The translations under genes and the position numbers were made by a program. Below the pieces are notes generated by a model. That model did no database searches. It was not told where the DNA came from and was given only the letters and a program-made list of their open reading frames with translations. DNA of 41,762 nt from contig LATX02000036.1 of the NCBI GenBank assembly GCA_001466705.2, positions 1-41,762 of the forward strand, given 5' to 3'. Source of the DNA: Moniliophthora roreri (taxonomy: Eukaryota; Basidiomycota; Agaricomycetes; Agaricales; Marasmiaceae). Below are positions 1 to 11,412 of this stretch, piece by piece; positions within the stretch are counted from its first letter, which is position 1, and every line of letters starts with the position of its first letter.

Positions 1-336
1 GTGGATAAACGGTGAAACCTAGTAAGCTATGGATGTAAGCTACTGAATACTTGTGAGACGAAGTATCCAAGAATAATGTGTCTTGGAGAGACACAATACA
101 ATCCTCTGACAGCGGAAGGAACTATACATGAATTCTACATGTGTTCTACTGTATTGTGCATGAGGCTACAATACTCCTACTGGACGAGGGAGCACTCCTA
201 TGACTGTAGTGCAAGCTCCGGAGAAGCTCAGGAACGTACTTTGTAAGTTCCGTAGTTGATCACATACGCAAGTAATACAATAACTAGTGTTCCTAATGTA
301 CCTAGTTTAGTATAGTACAGGTACTGTGCTTCAACA
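1..336 (+). repeat. Probable 3' part of a Ty1/copia-like LTR (solo or truncated)
   Basis: No coding potential is seen. The segment ends at 336 in TTCAACA, a terminus typical of copia-type LTRs. From 337 onward the sequence matches the repeated flank found again near 3165 and 5500. The homology therefore breaks exactly at a CA terminus, as expected if an LTR inserted into this flank. The left end of the element is outside the window, so the matching TG terminus and the target-site duplication cannot be seen. It could instead be ordinary unique sequence. Confidence 0.35.
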
Positions 337-830
337 CACCTTTCCAAAGTGAAGTTTCGAGAAATACGAACGTGAGTGGACGAAGATGAAAGTTCGGGTA
401 AATCCGTCTAATCCATCCCTCCGGTTGCGGAGCTAGCAGTCATGTGCCTCCCTGTTGAACATCACGCGACCCCAAAAACGCGACGCGTCTTCAACTGAGC
501 TCTTCTCAGTTCAAGCCTTCCACGTCATTTTAGCAAGTATTCAAAATAGGAACTCTTCAATAAAAACAATGACGTCCAGAGTCCTGTAATCCAGCTATCA
601 TACCGGTGACATCATGAATCAAAGTTGACCAAATCCACTGACTCCGGGACCTTAGGGATGGCGGCGATCACCTAGGATCGTTCACGTACAAGTATCACTC
701 AAAGGAGGCCAGCGCCTTATACGCACGTGTATATTATCATGATACCTATCGCACTTACAGCATCACAAAGCACAAGAGGGGAAAAAGAGCATCTCAGCTA
801 TGTAGAATTATACGCCGTATAACGAGAACA
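337..830 (-). repeat. Flank repeat R1 of the decayed F-box array
   Basis: This non-coding segment is clearly similar to 3165-3650 (R2) and, in shorter form, to 5500-5790 (R3). Shared landmarks are the tract around 350-415, the GAACATCACGCGAC region near 460, and the AATCCAGCTATCATACC region near 590. R copies alternate with F-box-like pseudogenes, so the original duplicated unit was R plus gene. Confidence 0.7.
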
Positions 831-882
831 ATGCCACGAAGAAACAGAAAATTATTTCCTACCAATCAGGAGGTGGATAGCT

Positions 883-2410
883 TCAAAAAAACGCGTCCTG
901 TCTTTCTCCTTCCATCTCTTCAAGCACTTTCTGTCGTTTTTCGCAGGAGTAACGGAAATGAAATACGTTATCTTCCGCCGTCGATTCCTCGAGTTGATAT
1001 ACCACCTGCGAGGACTGAGGCCTCAGATTACGACTTGAGATGTCAGGCTTGAAAGATATTCCCTGACACAAGCTCCCCCTTATCGACTGACGTTTCTCCT
1101 TGTGCCGGCGCTTGTCAACAAACAAACTCATCAATATTCGAGGTGAGTCAAAGCCAAGCCTGAAACTGGGGCTGAGGTATAGTGTATGAAGGGCTTCGTT
1201 GAACGCGCGAGGTTGAGAGGGTTAGTCTAAAAAGACGTCTAGATAATACGCTTCGATGAAATGAAAAAGTGGTGTGCTCACAAGATTGTCTTGCGACTGG
1301 CCCCGGGCTTCTGGGTCAAAAGCCACACGAAGAGGTTCAAACGGGCAGTCATGAGAATATCGCCCAGACTGACACTGTAGTACTAGTCGTCTTCGGAAAG
1401 GCGGAGAACTCGGATTGAAAATCAGTGTGGCGTGATAACGGTCGTAAAGAGACGTGTGTAGAACGCTTGAAAGACGTCTTCGTCTACCTAGTGACTGGTG
1501 CTCGCGGCATCGCCGACATCAAAGTCGAGCTCGAGGATACCGCTGTAGGACAAGAGACACATCATGATTTGTTCATCCAGCCGTTGGGTCAGACTCTTCA
1601 GTTGAGCAGCTATCAAATGTACTGCGGTGTACCTTCCCAGAACAAAAAGTGGCGTTCAACTAATGGAGGTACATCGGTGATCGTGTCCAGCACTGTCAGT
1701 TTCTCCAGATTCAAGGTGAGATCCCGAGGAACTCGACCAAAGACATTGTCGAGCTTCAGTGTAGGCTCCTCCCATAATTCCTGGTTGCTCGTGGACTTTC
1801 AGCGGTGAGTGTGAGCGCGTGATATTGGGATGGCGGAGCTGAGTTGTCCAAACACCTGGTTTTCGAAGGATTTCAGCATGCCTGGTCAGACCTGAGGGTG
1901 ACGGGGATTGTGTAGAGTGCCGAAAGGTAGAGGCAGTGGAACACTCCTAAAAGTCATGTCGAAACCTGTCTTGTGGTTCTGAGTCACCTTCTGCCATCGA
2001 CCACAAAATTTGCGGTCTGCCGACGGGGTCATATTAAAAAAGCATGGCTTCTGGAGTATCCGATCGAAGGGCCAACCTAAAAAAATTTGGATTCAGTGAT
2101 GAACAGCCTTCATCTGAGCTCATACGTACTTTACCTCCCTCCGGATTTTGACGATTTACCGCGGCACGCCAGCTTCGACGCGCTATCCCCAACGGCTTCG
2201 AAACCCACACATCCACAAAGAATCCATTCCACGTCGGACTTTGGACATGCCGAGCGATATCCTTGAATTCGTTCCTTGCATAAGCTGTTTCGTCAGAATT
2301 GGGTACGTCTGGATGATCACACTTTTCAACAGTGAGCTTTTTTCAATGGCAAACTGACCTGAGTAGCTATCTTCCCAAATATCTTGAGGGCGGACCACAG
2401 CCAAGTACAA
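883..2410 (-). pseudogene. F-box/LRR-like gene, decayed copy F1
   Basis: This is a degenerate paralogue of the intact F-box-like gene at 13174-14949. Reading from high to low coordinates, an F-box start remnant lies near 2360-2405. A tract reading NEFKDIARHV (near 2255-2285) matches DQFNDIARHV of the intact gene. Exon 3-like sequence covers about 1425-2000. A C-terminal tract at 883-1134 contains AEDNVFHFRYSCEK, also found in copy F3. The homologous stretches fall in different frames separated by stops and frameshifts, so no protein can be made. The family is probably an SCF substrate adaptor, but this copy is dead. Confidence 0.7.
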
Positions 2411-2439
2411 CGAGTAATCACCGAGCAGTAATGGGGATG

Positions 2440-3035
2440 TCACTCGGACCGACGTTGCAGTAGTCGTGTTTGTCTACCCTGCTCATACTACTACCGATGT
2501 CAAGGCCGAGCTCAAAGATGCCGTTGTATGACGAGAGACACATCACTGGAAGTCAAAATTTCCAGTTGTACCCCCAGTCTCCTAAGGACGCGCCGAATTC
2601 GATCATCGGAGAATCCCATGCAAATGTCCTACGATGGGTCACTTGAGAGAATAACAAGTGGCGTTCGGCTGATGGAGGTATATTGATGAACATGTCCAGC
2701 ACCGCGAGTTTCTCCAGGTCCAAGGTGAGATTTCGAGGAACTCGGGCAAAGACATTCTCGAGCTTCGGCGTAGGCTCCACCCATGATACCTGCCTTCCCA
2801 CGGACATTTGACGAGTGTGAGTGCGTGGAATTAGGATGGCGGAGCTGAGTGGTCAAATCACCTGGTTTTCGAAGGGTTTCAGCAGGCCTGGTAGGAACTT
2901 GATGAGGGTCCCGGAGCTTGCGTCTGAGAGTGGAATACCTCCTATTACTAAGAGTCATGTTGTGAGTCTTCTTTTTCCATCAACCACGCGGGCTTGTGGG
3001 ACTCATGGTGAAAGTAAAGCGGAAAGAAGCAAAAA
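2440..3035 (-). pseudogene. F-box/LRR-like gene, partial decayed copy F2 (exon 3 only)
   Basis: A second copy of the central part of the same family sits just upstream (in gene orientation) of copy F1. The minus-strand reading LENVFARVPR, then NIPPSAERHL, corresponds to LATVFSRVSL and DIPPSIERHF of the intact gene and to LENVFARVFR and HIPPSLERHF of copy F3. Neither the F-box start nor the C-terminal exon is present. It probably arose by partial tandem duplication of 1425-2000, with which it shares a long stretch including the region near 1500/2490. Confidence 0.65.
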
Positions 3036-3164
3036 ATAAGTCTTGACTGCAACACGACAGTCGTCAATCCCGAGTCACGAGAAGCGTAACGCGAATTTAA
3101 TATGTCAGACGTTGAGGTTTGCGGCAAAAGAGGCCATATTGGATGGTTGGACAAAGAACGAAGC

Positions 3165-3650
3165 GCATCTTTACAAAGTGAAGTTTCGAGAAAATCGCGA
3201 ACGTGAATGGAAAGATGGAAGGTTGGGTAAAACTCCGTCTAATTCCGAATCAGTCATGTGCCTGCTGTTGAGCATCACGTGACCCAAAAAAGGCGACGCG
3301 TCTTCAACTGAGCTCTTCTTAGTTTAAGCCTTCCACATCGTTTGAAAAACTTTTTAAAAAAGGATCTGTCTTCAATAAAATTATTGACGCCCAGGGACTA
3401 TAGAATCCAGCTATCATACCGGCGACATCATGAATCGGAGTTGACCAAATCCACCGACTTCGGGACCTTAGGGACGGTGGCGATCACCTAGGATCATTCA
3501 CATACATGTATCGTTTCAGCACTTAAAGGAAGCCAGCGCCTTATATGCACGTGTAAGTTATCATGATACCTATCACACTTACAGCAGCGCAAAGCACAAG
3601 AGCGGAAAAAAGGAGCACCTCAGCTATGTAAAAATATATGCCGTATGACA
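3165..3650 (-). repeat. Flank repeat R2 of the decayed F-box array
   Basis: Similar to 337-830 over its whole length, with small indels and substitutions. It lies between copies F2 and F3. The R1-R2 spacing is about 2.83 kb and the R2-R3 spacing about 2.33 kb. The shorter second unit lacks an equivalent of partial copy F2. Confidence 0.7.
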
Positions 3651-3659
3651 AGGACAATG

Positions 3660-5381
3660 TTACCGAGGAACAGAAAGTTATGTCGTACCAAGCGCAAGAA
3701 GTAGAAAGCTCTAAAAACACGTCCCGCGTTTTGAGCCCTTCCGTCTCCTCAGGCACTGTCTGTTGCTTCTCGCAAGAGTAACGGAAATGAAATACGTTGT
3801 CTTCTGCCGTCGATTTCTCGAGATCATATACTGCCCACGTAAGATGGGCCCTCAGATTACGACTTGGGATTTCACACTCGAGACGTATTTTCTGAACCGG
3901 AAACCACCTCTCCCTCTCCGACTCACGTCTCTGCCCGTGACAGCGATTGACTTGGACAGAGTTTTCACTGTCGTCAGAGCCAAAGTCAACGTTAACGCTG
4001 TAACGAAAGCAGAGCCCGGGGCTTAGATGTAGTGTATGAAGGGTCTTGTGTCTGAACGCAATATCGAGAAGGTCGATCTGAAAAAGATGTCTGAATATTA
4101 CGCCCTCTATGGAATAAAAGAGTGGTGTGCTTGCCTTGTTCTGCTGCTGCCAAACCAGAATTTCTGGATCAATGTTCACGCGAAGTGACTCCAACCGAGT
4201 ACAACGAGCAATAATGCAGAAATCGCTCCAACCAATTTTACAGCTGTCGCCTTCAAAAAAGTGGACGACTCGGATTGAATCGCAGTGCGGTGCAATAGCG
4301 TTCGTGAAAAACGTTCGTGGAACATTTGAAGGGTGTGTAGGCCCTTTGCAACATCGTCGACAATAAGGTTGAGCTCAACGAGAGATATATCATGACTTCT
4401 TTATCCAAGCAGGTGGCCAGACTCTCCAGTCTAGCACCTAGTCTCCAAAGTGTGGCCCAAGTTCCACTATCGGTCCCATGCATATTTAATACGACGAGGC
4501 TCTCCTGAAAACAAAAGTGGCGTTCAAGAGACGGAGGTATATGGGCGATCATGCTTAGAACCTTCAGGTCCTCCAGATTCAGGGTCCTAAAAACTCGGGC
4601 AAAAACGTTCTCGAGGTTTGGCGTAGGCTGGTCGGAAAACAGCCCAGGAAACATGATTTTTCGCGCGTTTTCAACGATGAGTGAGATGTACGAGATTGGA
4701 ACAGTTGGGAATGGCGATGCTGAGGGGTTGAATGACATGATTTTCGAAGGATTTCAGCATGCCTGATCGAACGTGAAGCCGTAAAGGTACCAGATGGTAA
4801 GAAGGGTGGAACGTTCCAAGGATTCTCGGAATCAAAACGCCTATTCTTTCCTTTACGGTCAACGACGAAATTTGGGATGTGGCCTGCTGACGAGGCCAAA
4901 TCGAAGAAAGCACGGTACATGGCTTCTGGAGTATCCAGTCGAAGGATTAACCTAAAAAAAATTTGAGTTCAATGACGGAAAGCCTTCATCCGAGTCTATA
5001 TGCACTCTAGCTCCCTCAAAATTCTGAGATTTTGCAGAACCTGTCTCACGGCCTTATTCCTAATAGTTCTGAAACCTCGCACATCTACAAAGTCTCCGCT
5101 CCGGCCGCGCAATGTCGTTGAACTTATTGCTTGATAAAGCCTTCGCGGGCTTTTTTTTATCGGGGTTGGAGACATCAAGATGATCACGCTCGCGAACAGC
5201 ATGCCCTTCGTAAAGGTAGACACACGCCTGTTGACAAGTCGGAGAGATTTTTGACCATGCTTGTTCAATTAGAAATCCAACAGTGAGCTTTTTTCTTGAC
5301 GATAGATGACAAAAGAGTATCACCGACCTGAGCAACTATTTCTTTGAATACCTCAAGGGCGAGGTCTTCCAGTCTTGCCAT
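3660..5381 (-). pseudogene. F-box/LRR-like gene, decayed copy F3 (most complete)
   Basis: The copy begins at ATG 5381 with MARLEDLALEVFKEIV, almost identical to the start of the intact gene (MARLEDLALELFEKIA). After the first intron comes LNKHGQKSLRLVNRRVS, matching LDKQDQKSLRLVDKNAS. The intron acceptor reads CTAA where the intact gene has CCCAG, so the splice site is lost. Exon 3 remnants lie at 4250-4740 (HIPPSLERHFCF, then WRLGARLESL). The exon 4 remnant lies in the minus frame 3541-4194 (FRHKTLHTL, then AEDNVFHFRY). These pieces are in different frames, so the gene is a pseudogene with an identifiable lesion. The parent is probably an F-box protein. Confidence 0.8.
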
Positions 5382-5499
5382 TATACCAGGTGAACGTGCC
5401 TCAAGACCTGTGGTGACTCACTACACTTCAGAGCTACAAGAAACACGCGATTCTGACGCGTTGAGTTTTGCAGCGAACGATGTTATATCAAGTGCTCCA

Positions 5500-5790
5500 T
5501 ATCCGTGCGCGTGCGAACATAAGTGGAAGATGAAAGTTTGGACAAGGGACCGACGTCCAATTCCGAAAGCAGTCATGTGCCCATTGTCAGCCTGAACGAA
5601 CATCACGCGACTCCCAAACGCGACACGTCTTCTGAATCTGAGCCAAGTCTTCCGCATCGTTTACACGTATTCCATACGAGAATCCGACTTGCTGTCAACA
5701 AGAAAAAAAAATTCAGCTTCCATATCCAACTATAGCACTGACGACATCACGAAATCGAATCCTAGCTCGTCGAATTCAATCGGAGTTGAC
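5500..5790 (-). repeat. Flank repeat R3 (truncated) upstream of copy F3
   Basis: This third, shorter copy of the R flank is recognisable from about 5512 (AAGTGGAAGATGAAAG) through the GAACATCACGCGAC tract near 5597 to GGAGTTGACG near 5780. Beyond it the sequence is unique, so it marks the right-hand edge of the array. Confidence 0.6.
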
Positions 5791-6702
5791 GTACCAGGCT
5801 CGCGTTCTACCACCTCCTTTGAGATAGATAGATCGTTGTTACTCATGATGATCATGAATTTAAAAAAAAAATTTGTATTGCGCTCTGAATTGACGCACTC
5901 TTTCCCCTCCTTATCTGCAGTGCTGTACCTATCACCGCTCGTAATCCCCACACACACAGATCCATAGACTTCGGATCCCCAGAACTTGTTGTGTTGTGGC
6001 GACCCCCATCATTCATGCATCCTTTCAAGAAAATGCTTATCTCCCGGTACCGTGGGATTTGCGTTTCATATTCGTATTCTGCTGTATCCTTCGACATCTG
6101 AATCTGATGATTTTTCTTTTCGCTTCCGTATCAATCTTCCTCCGAGAGACAGAGACAAAGAGAGAGAGAGAGAGAAAATTTGCGTGTTCTGAAGAGACTT
6201 ATTTGCAAAAAAAAAGTAACAAATGCAACTAGTTCGAGTTGACAAAAAAAAATAACACAATTGAACGAAGAGATGAGGGAGATGATGAAGTGACAAGTCC
6301 ATGCTTCTGAGCCAAAACAAAAAGAAAGCCAAAGTAAAAGGTTAAAAAGAGTGTGGGTCCGACAGGATCTAAGAGATATTCTAGATAGTCGAGTTGGATT
6401 ATTTTGAAGGGATGTTAATGTAAAGGGGTTGTAGACCAGCGACGACGACGACGACGGATAATTGAGGAATAAGTAAGGATCAACCAAGACAGCGATAAAA
6501 AGATGACGGGATACGGAGAGATTCGAGAGCGCATCGGAAGAGGAAGGGTATGCGAAATCAAAAACGCGGTATAGGCTAAAATTACACACGACCCCAAGTC
6601 GTGAGGGTGGTGATGGTACACTTTTGAGTTTAGAGTAGAGGTTCAGAGGACAAAACAGAAGGAAAAGAAAGAAAGAAAAGAGAAACAAACGTGATAGTTC
6701 AT
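5791..6702. other. Spacer between the F-box array and the P450 3' end
   Basis: No gene was recognised. The segment contains homopolymer runs and short tandem repeats, including a GA-rich microsatellite at about 6143-6175 and a GAC repeat at 6440-6456. The right part presumably includes the 3' UTR of the minus-strand P450, which ends at 6703. Long open frames here follow the low-complexity sequence and show no domain. Confidence 0.5.
6143..6175. repeat. (GA)n-rich microsatellite
   Basis: Purine-rich simple repeat of GA/GAC units ending in an uninterrupted GA run. It explains the Ser/Leu-rich open frames on the opposite strand. Confidence 0.85.
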
Positions 6703-8453
6703 CTAATCGTCCTCTTCTTCCATCCCACTCGCCTCTACAATACTCATCCACTCCTCACTTCTTGGTCTGACATCGAGCTTGAACGAACTCGGTGTCCTAA
6801 ACACTCCGTTCTGATACTTGATCTCGGGTGCTTGGCCATCCGCAAATGACCAATCGACGGCAGCGATCAAGCAGACCATCACGAGCCACGCCGAGCTATC
6901 AACCAAATTCTGTCCTGGGCACTGCCTACGACCGAATCCGAAAACGTAAGTGCGAGGATCACGGGATTTCAAAAGCCGTTTCAACGAGTCGCGTTCTTCA
7001 AGAGTACCAGCTTTGCCAGCGAGAACAGCGGAATCGTGAGCGGAAAGCAAGTGTCGTTCGGGGCAGAAATCCTCGGGTGTGACGTTGGGGTGTGAGGGAG
7101 GTGCAGGCCAGAGTTTGGAGTCGCGTGTAATTGCCCAGACGTTGGCGAAAACGAGAGAACCCTTCTTCATGAGGGTTTCTTTGCCGGTAGTTGGGTTAAT
7201 GTAGATGTCGTCTTCCATTAATCGGTGTGGTAATGAAAGAGGTACGGCTGCGTTATGACGGAGGGTTTCCTTGAAGAGGGCTTCGCAGTATGGCAGGTTG
7301 GGGCGGTCGGTGAAAGTGGGGAGGCGAGTGCCAAGAATGGATAGCTCGGAACGAGCTTTAGCGAGAATTTCGGGATGAAGAGCCATTTGGAGAAGGAAGT
7401 AGGAGATGGTGGTCATAGTGGTGTCACCAGATGCCGAGTACATCGAATTGGCAGTCCATTTGAGGTCAAACTCGAATTGTGAAGCATCGGATACAGACTT
7501 TTCCTTTGCATTGGGGTTAGCTTCCGAGTTCTCCAAAAGGGTGGAGCAAAATGATGGTCGGTGTGTGTTTGATTTCTATTACCGGAATGAGTAAGGAGTG
7601 TATTATTAATGACGAAAGGAAAACGCACCATACTGTTCTTGACAGACTGGTATGGTTTATCGACGAATTCGGTCATCTTTGCCTTCCAAGCCTTTGCCTT
7701 TCTCAAAAAGCCGCTACCAGGTGCCCAGTCAGGCAGGTATCGCAAGCTAGGGAAGATATCGACCGGCCAAATTCCACCACCAGATGCAATCTTGTTCGAC
7801 AGCAGATCCACACACTCCTCGGCCAAGTCCAGGAAAGGGTCGCTATTACCGCGTGTCTGGTACCCATACACGACGCTGAGCGTGAGTTGACCAGCATAAC
7901 GTCTAATTAAAGACATATACTGCAACTGGGACTGTTCCTGGGTCATATCTGGTGCCTTGGGTGCCAATAACCGTTGGATGAAGAGGTTTGTCTCGCGTGT
8001 GATGAGAGGAAAGTAGGTTGGGATCCTGGTACCCGCAAACGCCAAATTCAGCAGCTTTCTCTGCCTCTTGCTCTGTGCACCATATCCAGTGAAGGCGACC
8101 ATATCTCCGCATCCGCAAAGATCGCAGACCATGGTCAATTGAGGCTTGTCGCTGTATATGGAACCTCGCCTGTCAAGGAGGTCAAAGACAGCTTGAGGAG
8201 TGTTGAGGAAGACGAGGGGTATGCCGAATACATGGATGTAGGTGATATCGCCGTATGATTTCGCCCAAGATGTTGCTCGCAACCAGAGCTCGTTCGGTGT
8301 AAGGTCAAAGATGTTGCCGAGGATGGGAAGGGGTTTCGGGCCGGGCGGGAGAACTAGTCCCCCTGATGCTGAAGCAGACCGGCTGCGAGAAATGTAGAGT
8401 CTTGCGACGATAGCGGCTACGGCGACGAGGACGAGGAGTTGAGGAGAGAACAT
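6703..8453 (-). CDS. Cytochrome P450 monooxygenase (class II, membrane-anchored)
   Basis: Two exons, 8453-7629 and 7575-6703, joined across a 53-nt GT-AG intron, give 565 residues, slightly long for a fungal P450. A hydrophobic N-terminal ER anchor (about residues 5-20) is followed by the proline-rich hinge LPPGPKPLPILGN. The I-helix oxygen-activation motif is ASGDTT (GDTT at about 325-328). The K-helix ExxR is ETLR (378-381). The haem loop is FGFGRRQCPGQ with the ligand Cys494. The chosen acceptor at 7576 restores a typical PSFCSTLLE tract before the I-helix; a later acceptor would delete it. The enzyme should oxidise a hydrophobic substrate using electrons from an ER reductase. Its overall look resembles the large basidiomycete families annotated as O-methylsterigmatocystin-oxidoreductase-like, but the substrate cannot be inferred. 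No pathway partner sits next to it. Confidence 0.93.
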
Positions 8454-11412
8454 GGTTGGTGGTGTATGTGTGGGGGTCCTGTCGTCGCGGGTCCAGGAAA
8501 TAAAGATTGGGACAACGGTGGATTACTTGCATTTATCTCTTCCAAAGGTACGTACAAAGGGATAATCTATATTAGGAAATGCAGGGGCACGTGCCACATT
8601 AGGAAGGCGTGACCCCAGTTTTCGGTAGACTCGCATCATTTCAAATTTATCACATCTCATCCTCCATACAGCTAAAGCCGTCTCTACATCTCAAACTGCA
8701 CTATACTGCAAATAGTACAAAGAATGCTAATTAGAAACTCACAGGGTTCAAAGCATCTCACTTTTTGTTCCTCCTTGCATACCAGCGCTCTCAGAGACTT
8801 GCTTCAGAATGTACCCGATGCCATGCATGGACCCTTGGAAATCAAAACAAGGCTCTTGTATTGCGGGGATGATAGGACCGCTCGGCATATGCTTGTCCAC
8901 GATGTCTGTTTCCTTCTTCCGTTGACATCCAGCGCATTATGATTTCAACCGTCTTTCAAGGATCTTTTTTGACATTGATGTTACTTGGAATTCGAAGCTT
9001 TCAAAAACCAGCGCGGTGAGCACGGGAGAACATTCAAAAACTAAAATACAAACTCCAAACTTTTTTCATCTATTTACCCATGGCACCCCATCCGACAACA
9101 ATTCCATCTTCACATCTCATCATGACATGTCGTACACTCGAAGCTTCTTTGGACCCTACCTACCCAGAGCATGGCCATGAGGCGTTCCGCGAGCGTTAAT
9201 CAATAAGCATAATCATCAGAAATGCTTCGAAAGAAAACTTCTTCTTTCTCGTCATCACCCAGAAAGGGCCAAAACTGTTCAACAACATGGTACAATCTTT
9301 TTTTTTTTTCACTCTGGGTCCTCGACTGTCTTTTGAGAGGTATAAATCGCTTTCTTCTGTTCGCTTTCGAAGAAGAGAAAAAGCACTCTGATAAACCCTC
9401 CAACGTATCCTCGAGAAAACCGGACCTCGGTTTCCCCATGGGTTCGCACTTGAGCGGCCAAACCTAAAAAAAGGTTGCTTTCGTCATCTCTCTCTCATGG
9501 CCAATCTCCGTCATCGTCGACCCTGTCTCGAGAAACACCCAGAGCGGCCGATAACTGTATTGTCAGCGCCTCGAGGTCAGCGGCACAGTTCCTCAGCAAC
9601 AACATCCGCGTTTCCTCCTCAGGTTCGCAAGTCGGGAAAGGAAAAAAAAAAGTTGCGCATTGCAGTGTTGTGGACAACGACGACAACGACAACGACAGCG
9701 ACAGCGACAAATTCCAGTTCCATTCTTTCTGTCAACAGTTCAGTTCTAGAGTCCATGGGCTAGACGCGCGCGGTTGGCGTTCTTGGTGTAAAGCCCCACT
9801 TGGACCCCCGTTACTCGATATACACACACACTGTTCACGTTATGCGACCCTGGTCCCGACACAAACCATCCAGGTTGTTTGTCGAGTATGTTTTGATGTC
9901 CGCTTCGCAAAGTGTATGACCCTGGAGAGATAATTGCCAATTGCCTGCCTATCAGTGGAATTTCAACTCTCTCTGAACCCAAGGTGGCCTGCCTCATTTT
10001 TTTTTTTTTCACGCATGGCAAGACAAATCTCCGCTGTTTGTTTGTTTTTTTTTTCCTTTCCTCTTGACACCGCTTACTCCTTGCTTGCTGGCAATTTTCG
10101 GATAATGAGCGCTCTCGTGTTTTTGTTCTTGGAACCCGCTTCATAGTTTTGAACATCGGCAATGGGGCGTTGAGACTAGTGTGTAACACTTTTGTGCTGA
10201 AGAATCGGAGTCCGACTCGGACTGTCATACGACACATACTTGGTTGTTAGCGGCTCCCGAATAGGCCTCTCTCGGTGTCCTTTATCCAAATCTCATACTT
10301 TCCAACTGGTCAGCAGGCCCTAATTTTACCGTTCCTCGGGCCCTTGCGCCAATAACGGCATCTAATTATCGATGTGTTCCCCCATACACCACCTCGGCGA
10401 ATTATCTATCTAGCCTATCTCTCCCTCTTTCTCTCTGAATATTCGGTCCGACATAGCGTCATATCAGGACTAGTGTAGATGTCAAGGTCATTATTCGGTG
10501 AGTATACAGGGCATGTTGTGTCAGCGTTATTGTGTACCCTCAAGACATTATTATTCGGTGAGCTATACGAGCCCCATGTTGTGTGTCTCTGTCATATGTT
10601 ATGAATTAAGCTCCCTCTCACCGCAGCGCTCCTTTCTGTCTCCCGCCCCCCGCCCCCCCAAATGCGAAGTGCGAAAAGGTTATCTCTCGGAGCTCACCCT
10701 ACTTTCGACAATACCGATAACTCGCTCGGAACGAAAATGTCACCTCTGGCGTTCCGAGTCGATTAAACATATACACAGCTTTTTCGGAATATTACTTATC
10801 CCTTTTTTTTCGGATTATAGCTCTTTTTGTATGTTACAGTCAGTCGGATCTCAAACTCCGTGAAGCTAGCGAGCACTACTAGTACTCATTCGGGTTGGTG
10901 GTTGGTAATACTAAACCCCCCGCTGGTTGCCGATTTTGACCATGACCATGACGCGCCCATGATACATTCCCTGTACCTGTATCACTCTATCGAGATCGAG
11001 AAATTCCGTCCTTCATTCCAAGGGTTTCGCCGGTGACTTCTTGGTGCCACTCCAACTCCAAAGCTTGGGATACAAAAGATTCTCGGCGTCTTGAAATGCT
11101 TCGTCTGATGGAAGCTTCAAGCTTGAATCAACGACGGAACCTTCAAAAAGCTCTTGACGACCGACAGACAGCGAAGAGAAGGAAGGAAGGAAGAAGTTTG
11201 TTTTTAAATTTAAAAAAATAAATAATTCAATGAATTGGAGATCGACGGCCGAGTCAGTGTGGCGTTGAATAGAGATGGCGGGTATCGAGATTCGAGGAGG
11301 GAGGTTGACTCTTAGTACTAGCTCCTCCGGCGATTATACTCAATCTCAAGCTCCCAGTCACGGTTAGTGAAATTCTGCCTCTCTTCTCTCCCTCTCTTCA
11401 TTCTCCACTCTC
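8454..11412. other. Long intergenic stretch without a recognised gene
   Basis: The left end holds the P450 promoter. Several open frames (for example 9475-9933 +, 9746-10237 -, 10498-10863 +) lack any recognisable motif. They are dominated by poly-T/poly-A runs and a CAA/GAC repeat at 9673-9709, and I do not call them genes. The right end includes the 5' region of the gene starting at 11413. Confidence 0.45.
10483..10600 (+). repeat. Imperfect ~59-bp tandem duplication
   Basis: The word TTATTCGGTGAG occurs at 10490 and again at 10550. Each copy is followed shortly by a TATAC tract and a CATGTTGTGT tract, giving two adjacent imperfect copies. There is no coding or regulatory interpretation beyond a local duplication. 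Confidence 0.5.

Noticed and set aside
1425..1808. A 127-codon plus frame in the F-box array
   Set aside because: It is the antisense of exon 3 of pseudogene F1; the equivalent region in copies F2 and F3 is broken on this strand.
3541..4194. A 217-codon minus frame that could be taken as a separate gene
   Set aside because: Its first part aligns with the last exon of the F-box-like gene and its tail runs into flank repeat R2, so it is part of decayed copy F3.
6131..6751. A 206-codon minus frame rich in Ser, Leu and Phe downstream of the P450
   Set aside because: It is built from GA/CT microsatellite and pyrimidine-rich 3' UTR sequence, with no domain or splice context.
9475..10237. Open frames of 152 (+) and 163 (-) codons
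   Set aside because: Composition follows homopolymers and a CAA/GAC repeat. They overlap each other on opposite strands and show no family signature.
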